A stretch of 64,000 nt of DNA from JAJRXR01 sp041987545 (GTDB lineage Bacteria > Planctomycetota > Phycisphaerae > Phycisphaerales > UBA1924), in contig JBHIWH010000002.1 of NCBI GenBank assembly GCA_041987545.1, positions 124,001 to 188,000 of the forward strand, written 5' to 3'. The position numbers and the translations under genes are program-made. Below are positions 27,078-35,368 of the stretch, piece after piece. The notes under the pieces are model-generated. The model was not told the DNA's origin. It saw only the letters and a program-made list of their open reading frames with translations, and did no database searches. Numbering within the stretch: the stretch's first letter is position 1; each line of letters opens with the position of its first letter.

Positions 27078-28685
27078 CTAGGAGTCGTCTGGCTCGGGGG
27101 GCGTCGGGATCACGACGGCGCTGTGCGAGAGCACGTCGCCCCGGTGCCGCCCCGACGGGTCGAGCAGCGCCAACGCCGCCACCGGCGGGAGGACCCACTT
27201 GATCACGTTGCGGACCAGCGCCTGCCAGAGGTGGACACGGGCCGCGGAGCGACCCTCGCCCGCGGCGCGCTCGGCGTCGGCCGGCCGCACGCTGACCACG
27301 CGGCTGCCCGTCGCCGCCTTCCCGAGCGTGCACCCGATCAGCCACTCGAGCAGTGTCCCCGCGGCGAGCCCGATCCCGAGGGTCGCGGGCAGCGCCATCC
27401 ACGACCCGTCGCCCGCGAAGATCACGCGCAGCGTCAGCAGGTCGAAGACGGGAACCCGGAAGACGACCGAAGCGACGCCGACCGCGATCATCACGTCGAC
27501 GACGGTCGCCAGCAGACGCCGGGGCGGCTCGGCGAGCGACGCGCCCTCCGGCAGCACGATCGGCGTCTCGCCCGGGCCCAGCACGATGAGCAGGGCGATG
27601 ACCGCCAGGCCCACAAGCGAGGCGGCCAGGATCCTGAACTGCGCGGCGCTGATCGGCGAGACGTGCACCGGCGCCCCCCGGTAGAGCGTGTCGCCGGTGC
27701 CCAGCGAGACCTCGACGAGTTCGACCTCACCGTCGCCGCTCTCGCCCGACCGGGCCGGGTTCGTCCAGACGGCGATGAGCCGTCCGCCTCCAACCCCGTT
27801 CACGCCGACGACGGCGTCCGACGGCGTATGATCGATCCTCGCGACGAGGCGCTCGGCGCCGACGTCGATCGCCCCGATCTCAAGGCCGCCGGGGACGGTG
27901 CGGACGACGATCCACCGGGACCCAACCCGGAAGACCTCGCCATCGTTCAGGGGCGCCGCAGCGTTGAGCGTCCGGCCGGTCGGCGGGTCGGACTGGCTGT
28001 CATCCCCGATCGCCAGTTCCCAGGCCCGCCAGACCGAGCCGGAGCCCGGCGCGACCAGCCCCAGGCCGGTTCCCGTCGAGCCGGTGAGCACCAGCCGCGG
28101 CTCCCTCGAGGCGTCCGGGGGCAGCGCGATCGGCTCCCACACGCCGCCCCGCAGCGCCGCGAGCCACCACGAGCCGGCCAGCCGCCCGAGCACGACGGGC
28201 GAGCCGGCGCCGCTCGACACGCCGACCACCTCCAGCCCGTCGGGCAGGGGGGCCTCCGGCAGGAATCGGCCCGAGGGGACGTAGGACCAGAAGTCGCTCA
28301 TCGGCGTCGGCGCCGCCCGCAGCGAGAGCGCGCTCGGCCCGCGGACCGGGTCGGCCGACTCATCGACCGGCAGGCGCGGGCCGGCGACGAGCATGACCGT
28401 GTCCTCGGCCGCGCCGGCGCCGACCGGGAGGAACGTGAGCCTGCGGGCGACGCGGAGCACGCCCTCGTCCGAGCCCGCCTCGCCGTTCGAGGCCGCCGCG
28501 GAGCGCGGCGGCGCGTGCGCCAGCACGGCGCCGCCCGAGTCGGCATCGGGGAGCACCAGCCAGATATGCCCCTTCTCCGAGCCGGCGCCCACCTGCGCCG
28601 CGCACGGGCATGCCAGGATCGCGATCGCCGCGAGGATGACGACCCGGGTTGCGGCCCGCGCCCAGCCCACGAACGTCCCCCTCAC
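27078..28685 (-). CDS. RDD-domain membrane protein with large N-terminal extracytoplasmic domain
   Basis: The 535-residue protein begins with a secretion-type segment (VVILAAIAILACPCAAQ), then about 330 residues of beta-rich sequence (many short Val/Gly/Trp strands, propeller-like). A membrane helix follows (FRILAASLVGLAVIALLIVL), then a C-terminal RDD domain with its Arg-Asp pattern (PRRLLATVVDVMIAVGV) and three more hydrophobic segments. RDD proteins are of mixed or unknown function, some linked to ion transport. The GTG at 28683-28685 overlaps the lipoprotein stop (GTGA), making this the third gene of a coupled operon. Confidence 0.72.
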   Translation of the reverse strand: MRGTFVGWARAATRVVILAAIAILACPCAAQVGAGSEKGHIWLVLPDADSGGAVLAHAPPRSAAASNGEAGSDEGVLRVARRLTFLPVGAGAAEDTVMLVAGPRLPVDESADPVRGPSALSLRAAPTPMSDFWSYVPSGRFLPEAPLPDGLEVVGVSSGAGSPVVLGRLAGSWWLAALRGGVWEPIALPPDASREPRLVLTGSTGTGLGLVAPGSGSVWRAWELAIGDDSQSDPPTGRTLNAAAPLNDGEVFRVGSRWIVVRTVPGGLEIGAIDVGAERLVARIDHTPSDAVVGVNGVGGGRLIAVWTNPARSGESGDGEVELVEVSLGTGDTLYRGAPVHVSPISAAQFRILAASLVGLAVIALLIVLGPGETPIVLPEGASLAEPPRRLLATVVDVMIAVGVASVVFRVPVFDLLTLRVIFAGDGSWMALPATLGIGLAAGTLLEWLIGCTLGKAATGSRVVSVRPADAERAAGEGRSAARVHLWQALVRNVIKWVLPPVAALALLDPSGRHRGDVLSHSAVVIPTPPEPDDS

Positions 28686-29554
28686 CCGCCCGAGCCCTCG
28701 GCGCGCGGGGCGTCGAGGTCCTCGCGGCGGGTCACCCCGTACGCCTTGCTCAGCGTCTCCATTTTGAACGCGACGGCACGGATCGGCCTGATCCGGGGCT
28801 CGAAGAGCTCGATGCGGACCAGCGCGTCCATGTCCGGGACGCGGATCTCGTACCTCGTCGCGACGCGGACGCTCACGCTCGCGTCGCCCTGCTTGATCGC
28901 CGTCGAGTACCGCGACAGCTCGGCCGTCAACGCGACCCCGCCGCCCGCGTCGGTGATCTGCACCCGCGCCGGCTCGTAGGTGTCCGGGTCGATCCAGAGC
29001 GTCCGCTCGCCCCAGCGCGCGGGCGTGCGGACCACGAGCAGGCCGTCGTCGCCCCACTCAGCGTCGCCGCCCTCGTCGGGCATCGGCGTGATCGCCGTCG
29101 CCTCGATCAGGTCGAGCGGGTGGACAGGGACACCCAGGGCCGCGACCTTCGCGGGGGTCGCCCGGTCGTGGCGCCCGAAGGTGAGCGGGCGGTCGTCGTC
29201 CTCGATCAGCTCCATCCACCAGTACAACTCGTCGTTGGAGCCGAGGTACAGGTGAGTCTCGCCGAGCTTGCCCAGCGACAGCGCGAGGTTGCCGGGCGGC
29301 TCGATCTGAAGGTGCCCCTCGGCCTGCTCGCGGAGGCGGCCCCCCGCCGCGTCGCGTCCCTCGACGCGCACGCTCGCACGTGCCCACAGCGAATCGATCG
29401 GCGCGACCCGCTCGTTGTACAGGGCGGCGACGTCGGGGTAGGGCGGCGCCTCGCGGGCCTCGCCCCCGCCGCCCGGGCGGTTGGTCGTCTGGCATCCGGC
29501 GGCGCCGATCGCGGCGAGCAGGGCCATCGCGATCGCCGTCGCCGCGCGTCTCAT
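28682..29554 (-). CDS. Outer-membrane-type lipoprotein, LolB/LolA-like shape
   Basis: The 290-residue product has a signal peptide with lipobox ending in AIGAAGC (lipidated Cys about residue 21). The mature part has alternating beta-strand patterns (LALSLGKLGETHLYLGS, LLVVRTPARWGERTLWID) that resemble the half-barrel of LolA/LolB-type lipid-binding proteins. This fold assignment is inference. It overlaps both neighbours by four bases (ATGA upstream, GTGA downstream), so the three proteins are probably made together. Substrate unknown. Confidence 0.65.
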   Translation of the reverse strand: MRRAATAIAMALLAAIGAAGCQTTNRPGGGGEAREAPPYPDVAALYNERVAPIDSLWARASVRVEGRDAAGGRLREQAEGHLQIEPPGNLALSLGKLGETHLYLGSNDELYWWMELIEDDDRPLTFGRHDRATPAKVAALGVPVHPLDLIEATAITPMPDEGGDAEWGDDGLLVVRTPARWGERTLWIDPDTYEPARVQITDAGGGVALTAELSRYSTAIKQGDASVSVRVATRYEIRVPDMDALVRIELFEPRIRPIRAVAFKMETLSKAYGVTRREDLDAPRAEGSGG

Positions 29555-30105
29555 CCCTCGGCCTCGAGGTTCATGACGCGGCCGATCTGCTCGGTGACCG
29601 CGGCGATCGTCTCCTCGTCGAGCCCGGGGTCGATGACCTCGGTGACGGGCGCGGGCGTCTGGTCCTTGCGGGTCCAGGGCCTGGCGTACATGACGCCCTC
29701 GACGCCCCGCTTCGTGTCAGCCGGCCGCCCACCCTCGTAGACGAGTCGTCGCTTCCGGATGAGCAGCAGCGCGAGCACGTAGCGGAAGGCCTGCCTCTGC
29801 GGCTCGTCGGCGCCCTCAAGCTGCTCGAACAGGTCCATCACCTCGCCCTCGCCGATGAGCGGGCGCTGCGGGCGCCCCGGCTCGGGCACGACCGACCGCC
29901 AGTGGGCGAACAACGCCGCGGGCGCCTCGGGCCGGGCCCCGCCCTCCCAGGCGTCGGCGGAGAAGTCGAGCCGGGCGAGCTGCTCCTCGCCGGGCTCCTC
30001 GACCAGGGCGGCGACGTAGGGCTCGCCCGGCGAGAGCTCGCGCCCGGTCGCGGCGCATCGGCCCACCGGGCGGGCAACGTCCTGCGAGAACGAAGTCGGC
30101 TGCAT
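29551..30105 (-). CDS. Hypothetical protein, first gene of lipoprotein/RDD operon
   Basis: The 184-residue soluble protein begins MQPTSFSQDVARPVGRCAATGRELSPGE, shown here as two parts of a segment with two Cys residues (GRCAATGRELSPG) that looks like half of a zinc-binding site. A helical region follows (FRYVALLLIRKRRLV-like: AFRYVLALLLIRKRRLVYE). I do not recognise a named family, although the layout is reminiscent of small conserved planctomycete proteins. Its stop overlaps the lipoprotein start. Start ATG at 30103-30105. Confidence 0.6.
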   Translation of the reverse strand: MQPTSFSQDVARPVGRCAATGRELSPGEPYVAALVEEPGEEQLARLDFSADAWEGGARPEAPAALFAHWRSVVPEPGRPQRPLIGEGEVMDLFEQLEGADEPQRQAFRYVLALLLIRKRRLVYEGGRPADTKRGVEGVMYARPWTRKDQTPAPVTEVIDPGLDEETIAAVTEQIGRVMNLEAEG

Positions 30106-30206
30106 CGATCGGAGTCTAGCCGGCGCCGCCCGGGGGGCGGGGCCCAGGGCCCCGGACGCGCCGGGCCCGGGGCGGTACCCTGTCTGGCCCGAACCGGAGC
30201 CAAGTC

Positions 30207-30710
30207 CTGGTCCGCATCCGCCGAATCTCGACCGACGACCCGCTGTACGCCCAGGAGTGCGCGCTGCGCGAGGACGTCCTGCTGTCGGTCGTCGACTGGA
30301 CGATGGACGACTACCGGCGGGAGATGCCCGGGCGCGAGGAGCGGGCCGAGCACTTCGTGGCGCTGGCCGACCACCCGAGCGGCGCCCGCGTCGTCGGGTG
30401 CGCGAGCCTGCTCCCCCCGGAGGACGGCGAGAGCCCGCGGGCCGGGAAGGTCACCCAGGTCTGCGTCGATCGCCAGCGCCAGGGCGAGGGCGTCGGGCGG
30501 CAACTGCTGACGACCATCGAGGCCCGCGCGTTCGGCGAGCTCGGGCTCGAGCAGCTCTACTGCCACGCCCAGGTCGATGCCCTGCCCTTCTACGAGCGGC
30601 TCGGGTGGCGCACGACGAGCGACGAGTTCGTCGAGGCGGGCATCCCGCACCGGCGGATGACGCTCTTCGAGCCGACCGCGGGCCTCCCCCCAAGGGGCGA
30701 TGAGCCGTAG
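30207..30710 (+). CDS. GNAT-family N-acetyltransferase
   Basis: The protein carries the acetyl-CoA-binding motif (VTQVCVDRQRQGEGVGRQLL) with the Q-x-x-G-x-G loop, and the terminal YCHAQVDALPFYERLGW strand-helix typical of GNAT enzymes. The first ATG is at 30303, but in-frame similarity to the GNAT N-terminus continues upstream (VRIRRISTDDPLYAQE). No ATG or GTG exists there, so a CTG at 30207 or another weak start is proposed, giving 167 residues. Substrate unknown. Upstream lies a 101-base divergent spacer. Confidence 0.8.
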   Translation: MVRIRRISTDDPLYAQECALREDVLLSVVDWTMDDYRREMPGREERAEHFVALADHPSGARVVGCASLLPPEDGESPRAGKVTQVCVDRQRQGEGVGRQLLTTIEARAFGELGLEQLYCHAQVDALPFYERLGWRTTSDEFVEAGIPHRRMTLFEPTAGLPPRGDEP

Positions 30711-30794
30711 CCGAGCCGTCCGAGAACCCGACGGCCCGTGGGGCGTCGGGCTGGGCCGATCAGGGGAGACTGGCCCTCGGCGGCCCGCCGCGCA

Positions 30795-31280
30795 ATGATG
30801 GTGCTGATGGACTTCGCCCACCCGAGCGATGATCCGGGCGTCCGCCAGGCGCCCGAGCCCCGCGACCTGTTCCGGGCCAACGGGCTCCGGTGCACGCGCC
30901 AGCGGGAGTTGATCTACCGCGCGCTGGTCTCGACGGACGCCCACCCGACGGCCGAGGAGTTGCTGGTCATGGTCCGCGCGGGCGAGCCCGGGCTGAGCCT
31001 GGCGACTGTGTACAACACGCTCGAGGTCTTCACGTCCAAGGGCCTGGCCCGGCGGCTGCCCAGCCATTCGGGCAACGGGCCGTGCCGGTACGACGCCGAC
31101 GTCTCGCAGCACATGCACATCACGACCGACGACGGCCGCGTGCTGGACGTGCCCGCGGAGGTCGGCGAGAAGCTCGGCGGGAAGCTCTCGGCCGAGCTGA
31201 TCGACGAGATCGAGCGGCTGACGGGCGTCCGCGTCACGAGCATCCATCTTGAGTTGTTCGGGCACGCGAAGGACGCCTGA
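30795..31280 (+). CDS. Fur-family metalloregulator lacking the CxxC zinc site
   Basis: Fur proteins are metal- or peroxide-sensing repressors. The product (about 161 residues from the ATG at 30795; 30807 is also possible) has the winged-helix region RDLFRANGLRCTRQRELIYR, the TVYNTLEVFTSKGL recognition helix, and a dimerisation domain. Where canonical Fur has HHDH..CxxC, this protein has QHMHITTDDGRVLDVP: the histidines partly remain but the CxxC pair is absent, and there are only two cysteines overall. Some Fur branches naturally lack the structural zinc site. Which metal it senses cannot be said. Confidence 0.85.
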   Translation: MMVLMDFAHPSDDPGVRQAPEPRDLFRANGLRCTRQRELIYRALVSTDAHPTAEELLVMVRAGEPGLSLATVYNTLEVFTSKGLARRLPSHSGNGPCRYDADVSQHMHITTDDGRVLDVPAEVGEKLGGKLSAELIDEIERLTGVRVTSIHLELFGHAKDA

Positions 31281-31432
31281 CCGGCGGCCCGCGATCACCC
31301 GGCGCCGACCGGGTCCGAGAACTACTCGCGTCTGACCACCCGCCCACGAGGGCTGGAGGCGGCGGCCGCATGCTCCGATATCCGGGCGCGAGGACAACGC
31401 GCGCCCCGGCGCGCCCCAGACCGGAGCCGGAC

Positions 31433-31828
31433 GTGAGCCACACGATCAACCGCCGCCAGCACGAGCGTTTCGCCGTCAGCCCGATGTACACGCCCGTCAA
31501 GGCCCGCCTGCTGAGCGAGGACGGGTTCACGCGCGAGGGGCACGCCTACGACGTGTCCGAGGGCGGGATCCGGTTCGAGCTGGACGACCCGATCGAGGCG
31601 GGGACTCCGGTTGCGCTGCAGATTGAGCTGCCCAGGGGCGGCGCCCGCTCGCAGGCCGATACGGGCCCGGGCCGGGCGGTGTTCGTGATCGCGAATGTCG
31701 TCTGGTGCGACACCGAGGACCCGGGGCCGGCGAAGATGGCCGCCGCGGTCACGCGGTACCCCCGCGAGGGCGACAAGCAGCGGCTGCTCCGCCAGTTGTC
31801 GGCCGGGCAGTTCCTGCGGGCCGCCTGA
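31433..31828 (+). CDS. PilZ-domain protein (probable c-di-GMP receptor)
   Basis: The product of about 131 residues has the two c-di-GMP-binding motifs of PilZ: RRQHERF near the N-terminus (RxxxR type) and DVSEGGIRF (D/NxSxxG type). Beta-strand spacing also fits. The GTG at 31433 is preferred because GGAG lies six bases upstream; a longer frame from 31370 adds a basic leader. It could act on flagellar motility or exopolysaccharide output, but no target is visible. It lies between the Fur-like gene and obg. Confidence 0.85.
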   Translation: MSHTINRRQHERFAVSPMYTPVKARLLSEDGFTREGHAYDVSEGGIRFELDDPIEAGTPVALQIELPRGGARSQADTGPGRAVFVIANVVWCDTEDPGPAKMAAAVTRYPREGDKQRLLRQLSAGQFLRAA

Positions 31829-31895
31829 GCCGAGACTGCACGAACACGGAGTCTGAGTCCCCGGGCGAGCCGGGCGGCGTTCCTACGCTTGGGCC

Positions 31896-32933
31896 GTGTT
31901 CGTCGATCAGGCGGTCATCCAGGTCAACGCGGGCAAGGGCGGCGACGGGTGCGTCTCGTTCTACCGCGGCCGCGGCCTGCCCAAGGGCGGGCCCGACGGC
32001 GGCGACGGCGGGCGCGGCGGCGACGTGCACCTCCACGCCGACCCGGGCCTGAACACGCTCGTGGACTTCCGGGGCGCTCGGCACTGGCGGGCCGAGAACG
32101 GCGAGCCGGGCCGGGGCAAGCAGCAGTTCGGCGCCGCCGGCAAGGACCTGACTATCCGCGTCCCGCCGGGCACGCTCGTCTACGACGACGACTCGGGCGA
32201 TCTGCTGGCCGACATCGGGCCCGACGAGACCGTGCTGATCGCCCGGGGCGGGCACGGCGGGTTCGGCAACGAGCACTTCAAGAGCTCGACCAACCAGACG
32301 CCCCGCCAGGCGACGCCGGGCGAGCCGGGCGAGGAGTTCATGCTCCGCATGGAGCTCAAGCTCATCGCCGAGGTCGGGCTGGTGGGCCTGCCCAACGCGG
32401 GCAAGAGCACGCTGCTCAAGGCGCTGACGCGGGCGAGCCCGAAGATCGCCGACTACCCGTTCACGACGCTGAGCCCGCAGCTGGGCATCGCCGAGCTGGA
32501 CCCGTCGCGGCGGATCGTGCTCGCAGACATCCCGGGCCTGATCGAGGGCGCGTCGGAGGGCGCGGGGCTCGGGCACGACTTCCTGCGGCACATCGAGCGG
32601 ACGAGCGTCATCCTGCACCTGCTGGACTGCGACCCGCCGGGCGGCGGCTCGCCCGCGGCCAACTACCGCGCGATCCGCGAGGAGCTGGCCGGGTACTCGC
32701 CCGAGCTGGCCGAGAAGCCCGAGCTGATCGCCCTGAGCAAGGTGGACCTGCTGGGCGACGAGGAGCTGCAGCGGGAGGTGATGCAGGACCTGTGCGCCGA
32801 GCTGCGGCTGGGCGCCGACCAGCGCGTCCTGGCGATCAGCAGCGCCTCGGGCGAGGGGATCCGGGCGTTGCTCGAGGCGCTGTGGGAGATGCTGCACCAC
32901 GGCGCCGAGGTCGAGGGCTGGAAGAAGGCCTAG
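31896..32933 (+). CDS. obgE: GTPase ObgE/CgtA
   Basis: Obg is an essential ribosome-associated GTPase involved in 50S maturation and stress response. The 345-residue protein has the Gly-rich Obg fold at residues 1-158 (GGDGGRGGDVHLHADPGLNT), and the G domain with G1 GLPNAGKST, G3 DIPGLIEGA and G4 LSKVDLL. It lacks the optional C-terminal Obg-C domain, as in many phyla. GTG start at 31896. rplU and rpmA, its common neighbours, are not here. Confidence 0.95.
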   Translation: MFVDQAVIQVNAGKGGDGCVSFYRGRGLPKGGPDGGDGGRGGDVHLHADPGLNTLVDFRGARHWRAENGEPGRGKQQFGAAGKDLTIRVPPGTLVYDDDSGDLLADIGPDETVLIARGGHGGFGNEHFKSSTNQTPRQATPGEPGEEFMLRMELKLIAEVGLVGLPNAGKSTLLKALTRASPKIADYPFTTLSPQLGIAELDPSRRIVLADIPGLIEGASEGAGLGHDFLRHIERTSVILHLLDCDPPGGGSPAANYRAIREELAGYSPELAEKPELIALSKVDLLGDEELQREVMQDLCAELRLGADQRVLAISSASGEGIRALLEALWEMLHHGAEVEGWKKA

Positions 32934-32948
32934 GCGACCGCGGCGCGC

Positions 32949-33254
32949 TCAGTCCCCGCGCTCGAGGCGCCGCGCGAGCGCGCGCTTGATCTTCGAGGCC
33001 GCGTCCCCGATCGCGTCGTACAAGTCATCGGCGTGATGCTCGACGGCGATCGGCTGGCCCCCCCGGGGCCTGGCCTCGATCATGCACCGCTTGTCGGCGG
33101 GCCCGCCCTTGCCCGCGTTCGTGTCGCCCAGGTGCACCTCGACACGGGTCAGGCGGTCGGCGAACCGCCCGATGGCGGCGTCCACCTGCGCGCGCACGTG
33201 CTCGCGGATGGCCTCGGTCGTGTCGAATCCGTTCGAGCTGATCTCGATCTGCAT
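32949..33254 (-). CDS. hpf: Short-form ribosome hibernation promoting factor (HPF/RaiA)
   Basis: HPF binds the 30S decoding centre to inactivate ribosomes in slow growth. The 101-residue product (MQIEISSNGFDTTEAIREHV) has the beta-alpha-beta-beta-beta-alpha pattern, the basic segment ARPRGGQPIAVEHHADDLYDAIGDAASKIKRAL (in parts), and no long C-terminal dimerisation domain. The ATG at 33252-33254 gives the family-like N-terminus; the longer frame adds unrelated residues. It lies tail-to-tail with obg, 15 bases apart. Confidence 0.88.
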   Translation of the reverse strand: MQIEISSNGFDTTEAIREHVRAQVDAAIGRFADRLTRVEVHLGDTNAGKGGPADKRCMIEARPRGGQPIAVEHHADDLYDAIGDAASKIKRALARRLERGD

Positions 33255-33353
33255 CGGCGGTCTCCCCGCCCATCGAGGGCGTTTGCCCCCGTACGCCGGC
33301 CCGGGGAGCGGGTTCGCGCGCTGCACATGAAATTCGCGGGACGCGGCAGCCCC

Positions 33354-34001
33354 TCACGCCGGCCGAACGAGCGCCAGCCACTCGCGGTTGCCCGCGCCCT
33401 TCTTCTTGCGCTTGCCCGAGACCGCCCCGCCCAGCAGCGGGCTCTCGATGAACCCGAGCACGCGGGCGCCCAGCGTCGGCATCGCGTCGCGGGTCTCGGT
33501 CGCGATGCGCTCGGCGTCCGCGTCGGCGAGCACGCCCCCCTCGCCGAGCTGGCTCTTCCCCGCCTCGTAGTGGGGCTTGATGAGCGTGATGATGAGGCCG
33601 CCCAGCTTCACCCATCGCAGGGCGGCGGGGATGGCCTTGTTCTGCCGCGTCCAGCCCAGGTCAATGACGACCAGATCCACTCCCCCACCGCGGCGCACAC
33701 TCTCGGGCGCCTCAGCGTGCAGCGCGTTGGTGCGCTCCATCACCTCGACGCGGTCGTCGCTGCGGAGCTTCCACGCGAGCTGGCCGTACGCCGTGTCCAC
33801 GCTGAACACGCGATCCGCGCCGTGCTGGAGCAGGCAGTCGGTGAACCCGCCCGTCGAGCAGCCCAGGTCGGCGCACACGAACCCGGTCGGGTCGATGCCG
33901 AACTCGCGGAGGGCGTGCTCGAGCTTGAGGGCGCCGCGGCTGACGTAGCGTGACGGGTCGCCCGCGGGATCGGGCGGCGGACTCGCGGGATCGCCCTTCA
34001 C
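33354..34001 (-). CDS. TlyA-like FtsJ-fold rRNA methyltransferase lacking S4 domain
   Basis: TlyA proteins 2'-O-methylate rRNA using S-adenosylmethionine. The 215-residue product contains the TlyA linker YVSRGALKLEHAL, the SAM site DLGCSTGGFTDCLLQHGA, and the K-D-K-E catalytic set: Lys in GALKL, Asp in VVIDLGW, Lys in LIKPHYE, Glu in FIESPLLG. The usual N-terminal S4 RNA-binding domain of about 60 residues is missing; only a Pro-rich leader precedes. A GTG start overlaps the lpxI stop (GTGA). It may use another protein for RNA recognition or the S4 part may be lost. Confidence 0.85.
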   Translation of the reverse strand: MKGDPASPPPDPAGDPSRYVSRGALKLEHALREFGIDPTGFVCADLGCSTGGFTDCLLQHGADRVFSVDTAYGQLAWKLRSDDRVEVMERTNALHAEAPESVRRGGGVDLVVIDLGWTRQNKAIPAALRWVKLGGLIITLIKPHYEAGKSQLGEGGVLADADAERIATETRDAMPTLGARVLGFIESPLLGGAVSGKRKKKGAGNREWLALVRPA

Positions 34002-34942
34002 TCGGGCGAGTGGACGGGCGTGACGCCGCGGGTCTTGAGACCGACCGACGGCTCGGGGATGCCGTGGCTCACCGGCACGCCGACGATCGAGATGCCCAGG
34101 CGGTCGGCGGTCTGGATCATCTCCTCGCGGTCGAGCATGATCACGTCGCCCGCGGCGATCGCGAGGCAGCGGCCCCCCGCCCTGTGCATGTTCTCGAGGG
34201 TCTGCAGGCCGACGGTCGGGACGTCCGAGCGGCGGTCGTGCCCGGCGCGGGCGCCCTTGCAGAGGGTCCAGCCGGGCGTCTTGCAGATGTCGCCGGCGCG
34301 CTCGATCATCCGGTCGGTGCCCTCGACGGCCTCGACGCAGATCACGTCCTTCTCGCGGACGGCGATCGACTGGCCGATGTCCAGCCGCAGCAGCTCGGTG
34401 AGCAGGGGCCAGGCGAACTCGATGTCCGACTCCTGCTCGCGGCTGGGCCGCGTGAGCGTCATCACGCCGGCGCGGGACAGGTGGTCGGGGATGGGGCTTG
34501 TCGAGTCGATCAAGGAGACACCCTCCCTATCGAGTTCCTCGGCGATGGCGGCCAGGACGGCGTGCGACCGCCGGTCGTGCCGCAGGTGACGGTACCACGC
34601 CATCAGCGTGCGCACATCGGGGATATTCCGGACCAGGCGCCAGCGGTCGTGCATCAGGCTGGCCTTGTCCACCCGGCCGACCATGATCGCGTGCTGGCAA
34701 CCGGCCTTGCGGAGCGACTTGGCCCAGGTGCCGACCCGCAGCAGCCCGACGTCGCGGAAGCTGGCGCACAGTCGGGGCAGGTCCGCCTCGTATTGGCGGG
34801 CCAGCCCGAGGCCGTGGACCGGGTGCCCGGACTCGCGGAGCCCCTTGGCCACGAGGACCGGGAGGCGCCCGCCGCCGGCGATCAGACCGACAGGGGTCGG
34901 GGGCGGGGGCGGGTCGGGCAGGATGGAGAGCAGGCCGCTCAT
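33998..34942 (-). CDS. lpxI: UDP-2,3-diacylglucosamine pyrophosphatase LpxI
   Basis: LpxI hydrolyses UDP-2,3-diacylglucosamine to lipid X, the fourth step of lipid A synthesis, in place of LpxH. The 314-residue protein has the N-terminal VGLIAGGGRLPVLVAKGL and the conserved AVREKDVICVEAVEGTDRMI and KGARAGHDRRSDVPTVGL segments of the family. ATG at 34940-34942. This indicates that the organism makes lipid A. Its stop is coupled to the tlyA-like start. Confidence 0.95.
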   Translation of the reverse strand: MSGLLSILPDPPPPPTPVGLIAGGGRLPVLVAKGLRESGHPVHGLGLARQYEADLPRLCASFRDVGLLRVGTWAKSLRKAGCQHAIMVGRVDKASLMHDRWRLVRNIPDVRTLMAWYRHLRHDRRSHAVLAAIAEELDREGVSLIDSTSPIPDHLSRAGVMTLTRPSREQESDIEFAWPLLTELLRLDIGQSIAVREKDVICVEAVEGTDRMIERAGDICKTPGWTLCKGARAGHDRRSDVPTVGLQTLENMHRAGGRCLAIAAGDVIMLDREEMIQTADRLGISIVGVPVSHGIPEPSVGLKTRGVTPVHSPE

Positions 34943-34992
34943 ACGCGGGGTCGTGGGTCTCCGAGATGAGGCAAGATCTGGCCCCGGCGGAG

Positions 34993-34998
34993 ATTGTA
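34993..34998 (-). promoter_or_regulatory. Possible -10 element for lpxI
   Basis: TACAAT on the minus strand (plus-strand attgta), about 50 bases before the lpxI ATG, is one of few AT-rich stretches in a GC-rich spacer. No good -35 element is seen at the usual distance, so this is weak. Confidence 0.25.
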
Positions 34999-35137
34999 TT
35001 CAATCCAGTCGGGCCGAGGGACCCTCCGGCTCCAGGATCGGGCTGGGAGCGGGGGGATCGGGCCTCCCCGCCAGTGGGCGCGGCGGGCCGCTCTTGTCGA
35101 TAGACGCGGCGTCAGACCCGTCCGCCGGAGCCCCATC

Positions 35138-35368
35138 GTGAACCCCCGCCCGACCGACCCACGCCAGGCCGCGACCCCGGCCCCGTCGAGCGCCCAGACC
35201 CGCCCGTGGATCGGCGTCCAGTTCACGTGCGCGAACCGGTACGTCCGCGTCCACCGGCGTGTGGACGGGTCGGGGTACCTGGCCCGGTGCCCCGCGTGCG
35301 GACGAGAGGTGCGGTTCCGCGTGGGCGAGGGCGGGTCGGACGCGCGGTTCTTCGAGGTCAGCTGCTAG
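35138..35368 (+). CDS. Small zinc-ribbon-like protein
   Basis: The 76-residue product from the GTG at 35138 (GGAG eight bases upstream) has a disordered Pro-rich N-terminal 25 residues and then GVQFTCANRYVRVHRRVDG, CPACG and a terminal Cys in FFEVSC. The cysteine spacing (one Cys, then CxxC, then Cys) fits a small zinc ribbon. I do not recognise a named family. Its stop shares a CTAG with the stop of the opposing gene at 35365-35368. Confidence 0.6.
   Translation: MNPRPTDPRQAATPAPSSAQTRPWIGVQFTCANRYVRVHRRVDGSGYLARCPACGREVRFRVGEGGSDARFFEVSC

Noticed and set aside
24402..28979. Very long open frame (about 1500 codons) on the plus strand opposite the TPR and RDD genes
   Set aside because: Its translation is Arg/Pro/Leu-rich low complexity with no domain. 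In DNA this GC-rich, stops are rare in the frame opposite real genes, and the minus-strand genes have clear domains.
31804..31818. Third copy of the GGGCAGTTCCTGCG motif
   Set aside because: It lies in the PilZ coding sequence (AGQFLRAA) and is explained by codons; it is mentioned only as a warning about chance matches.
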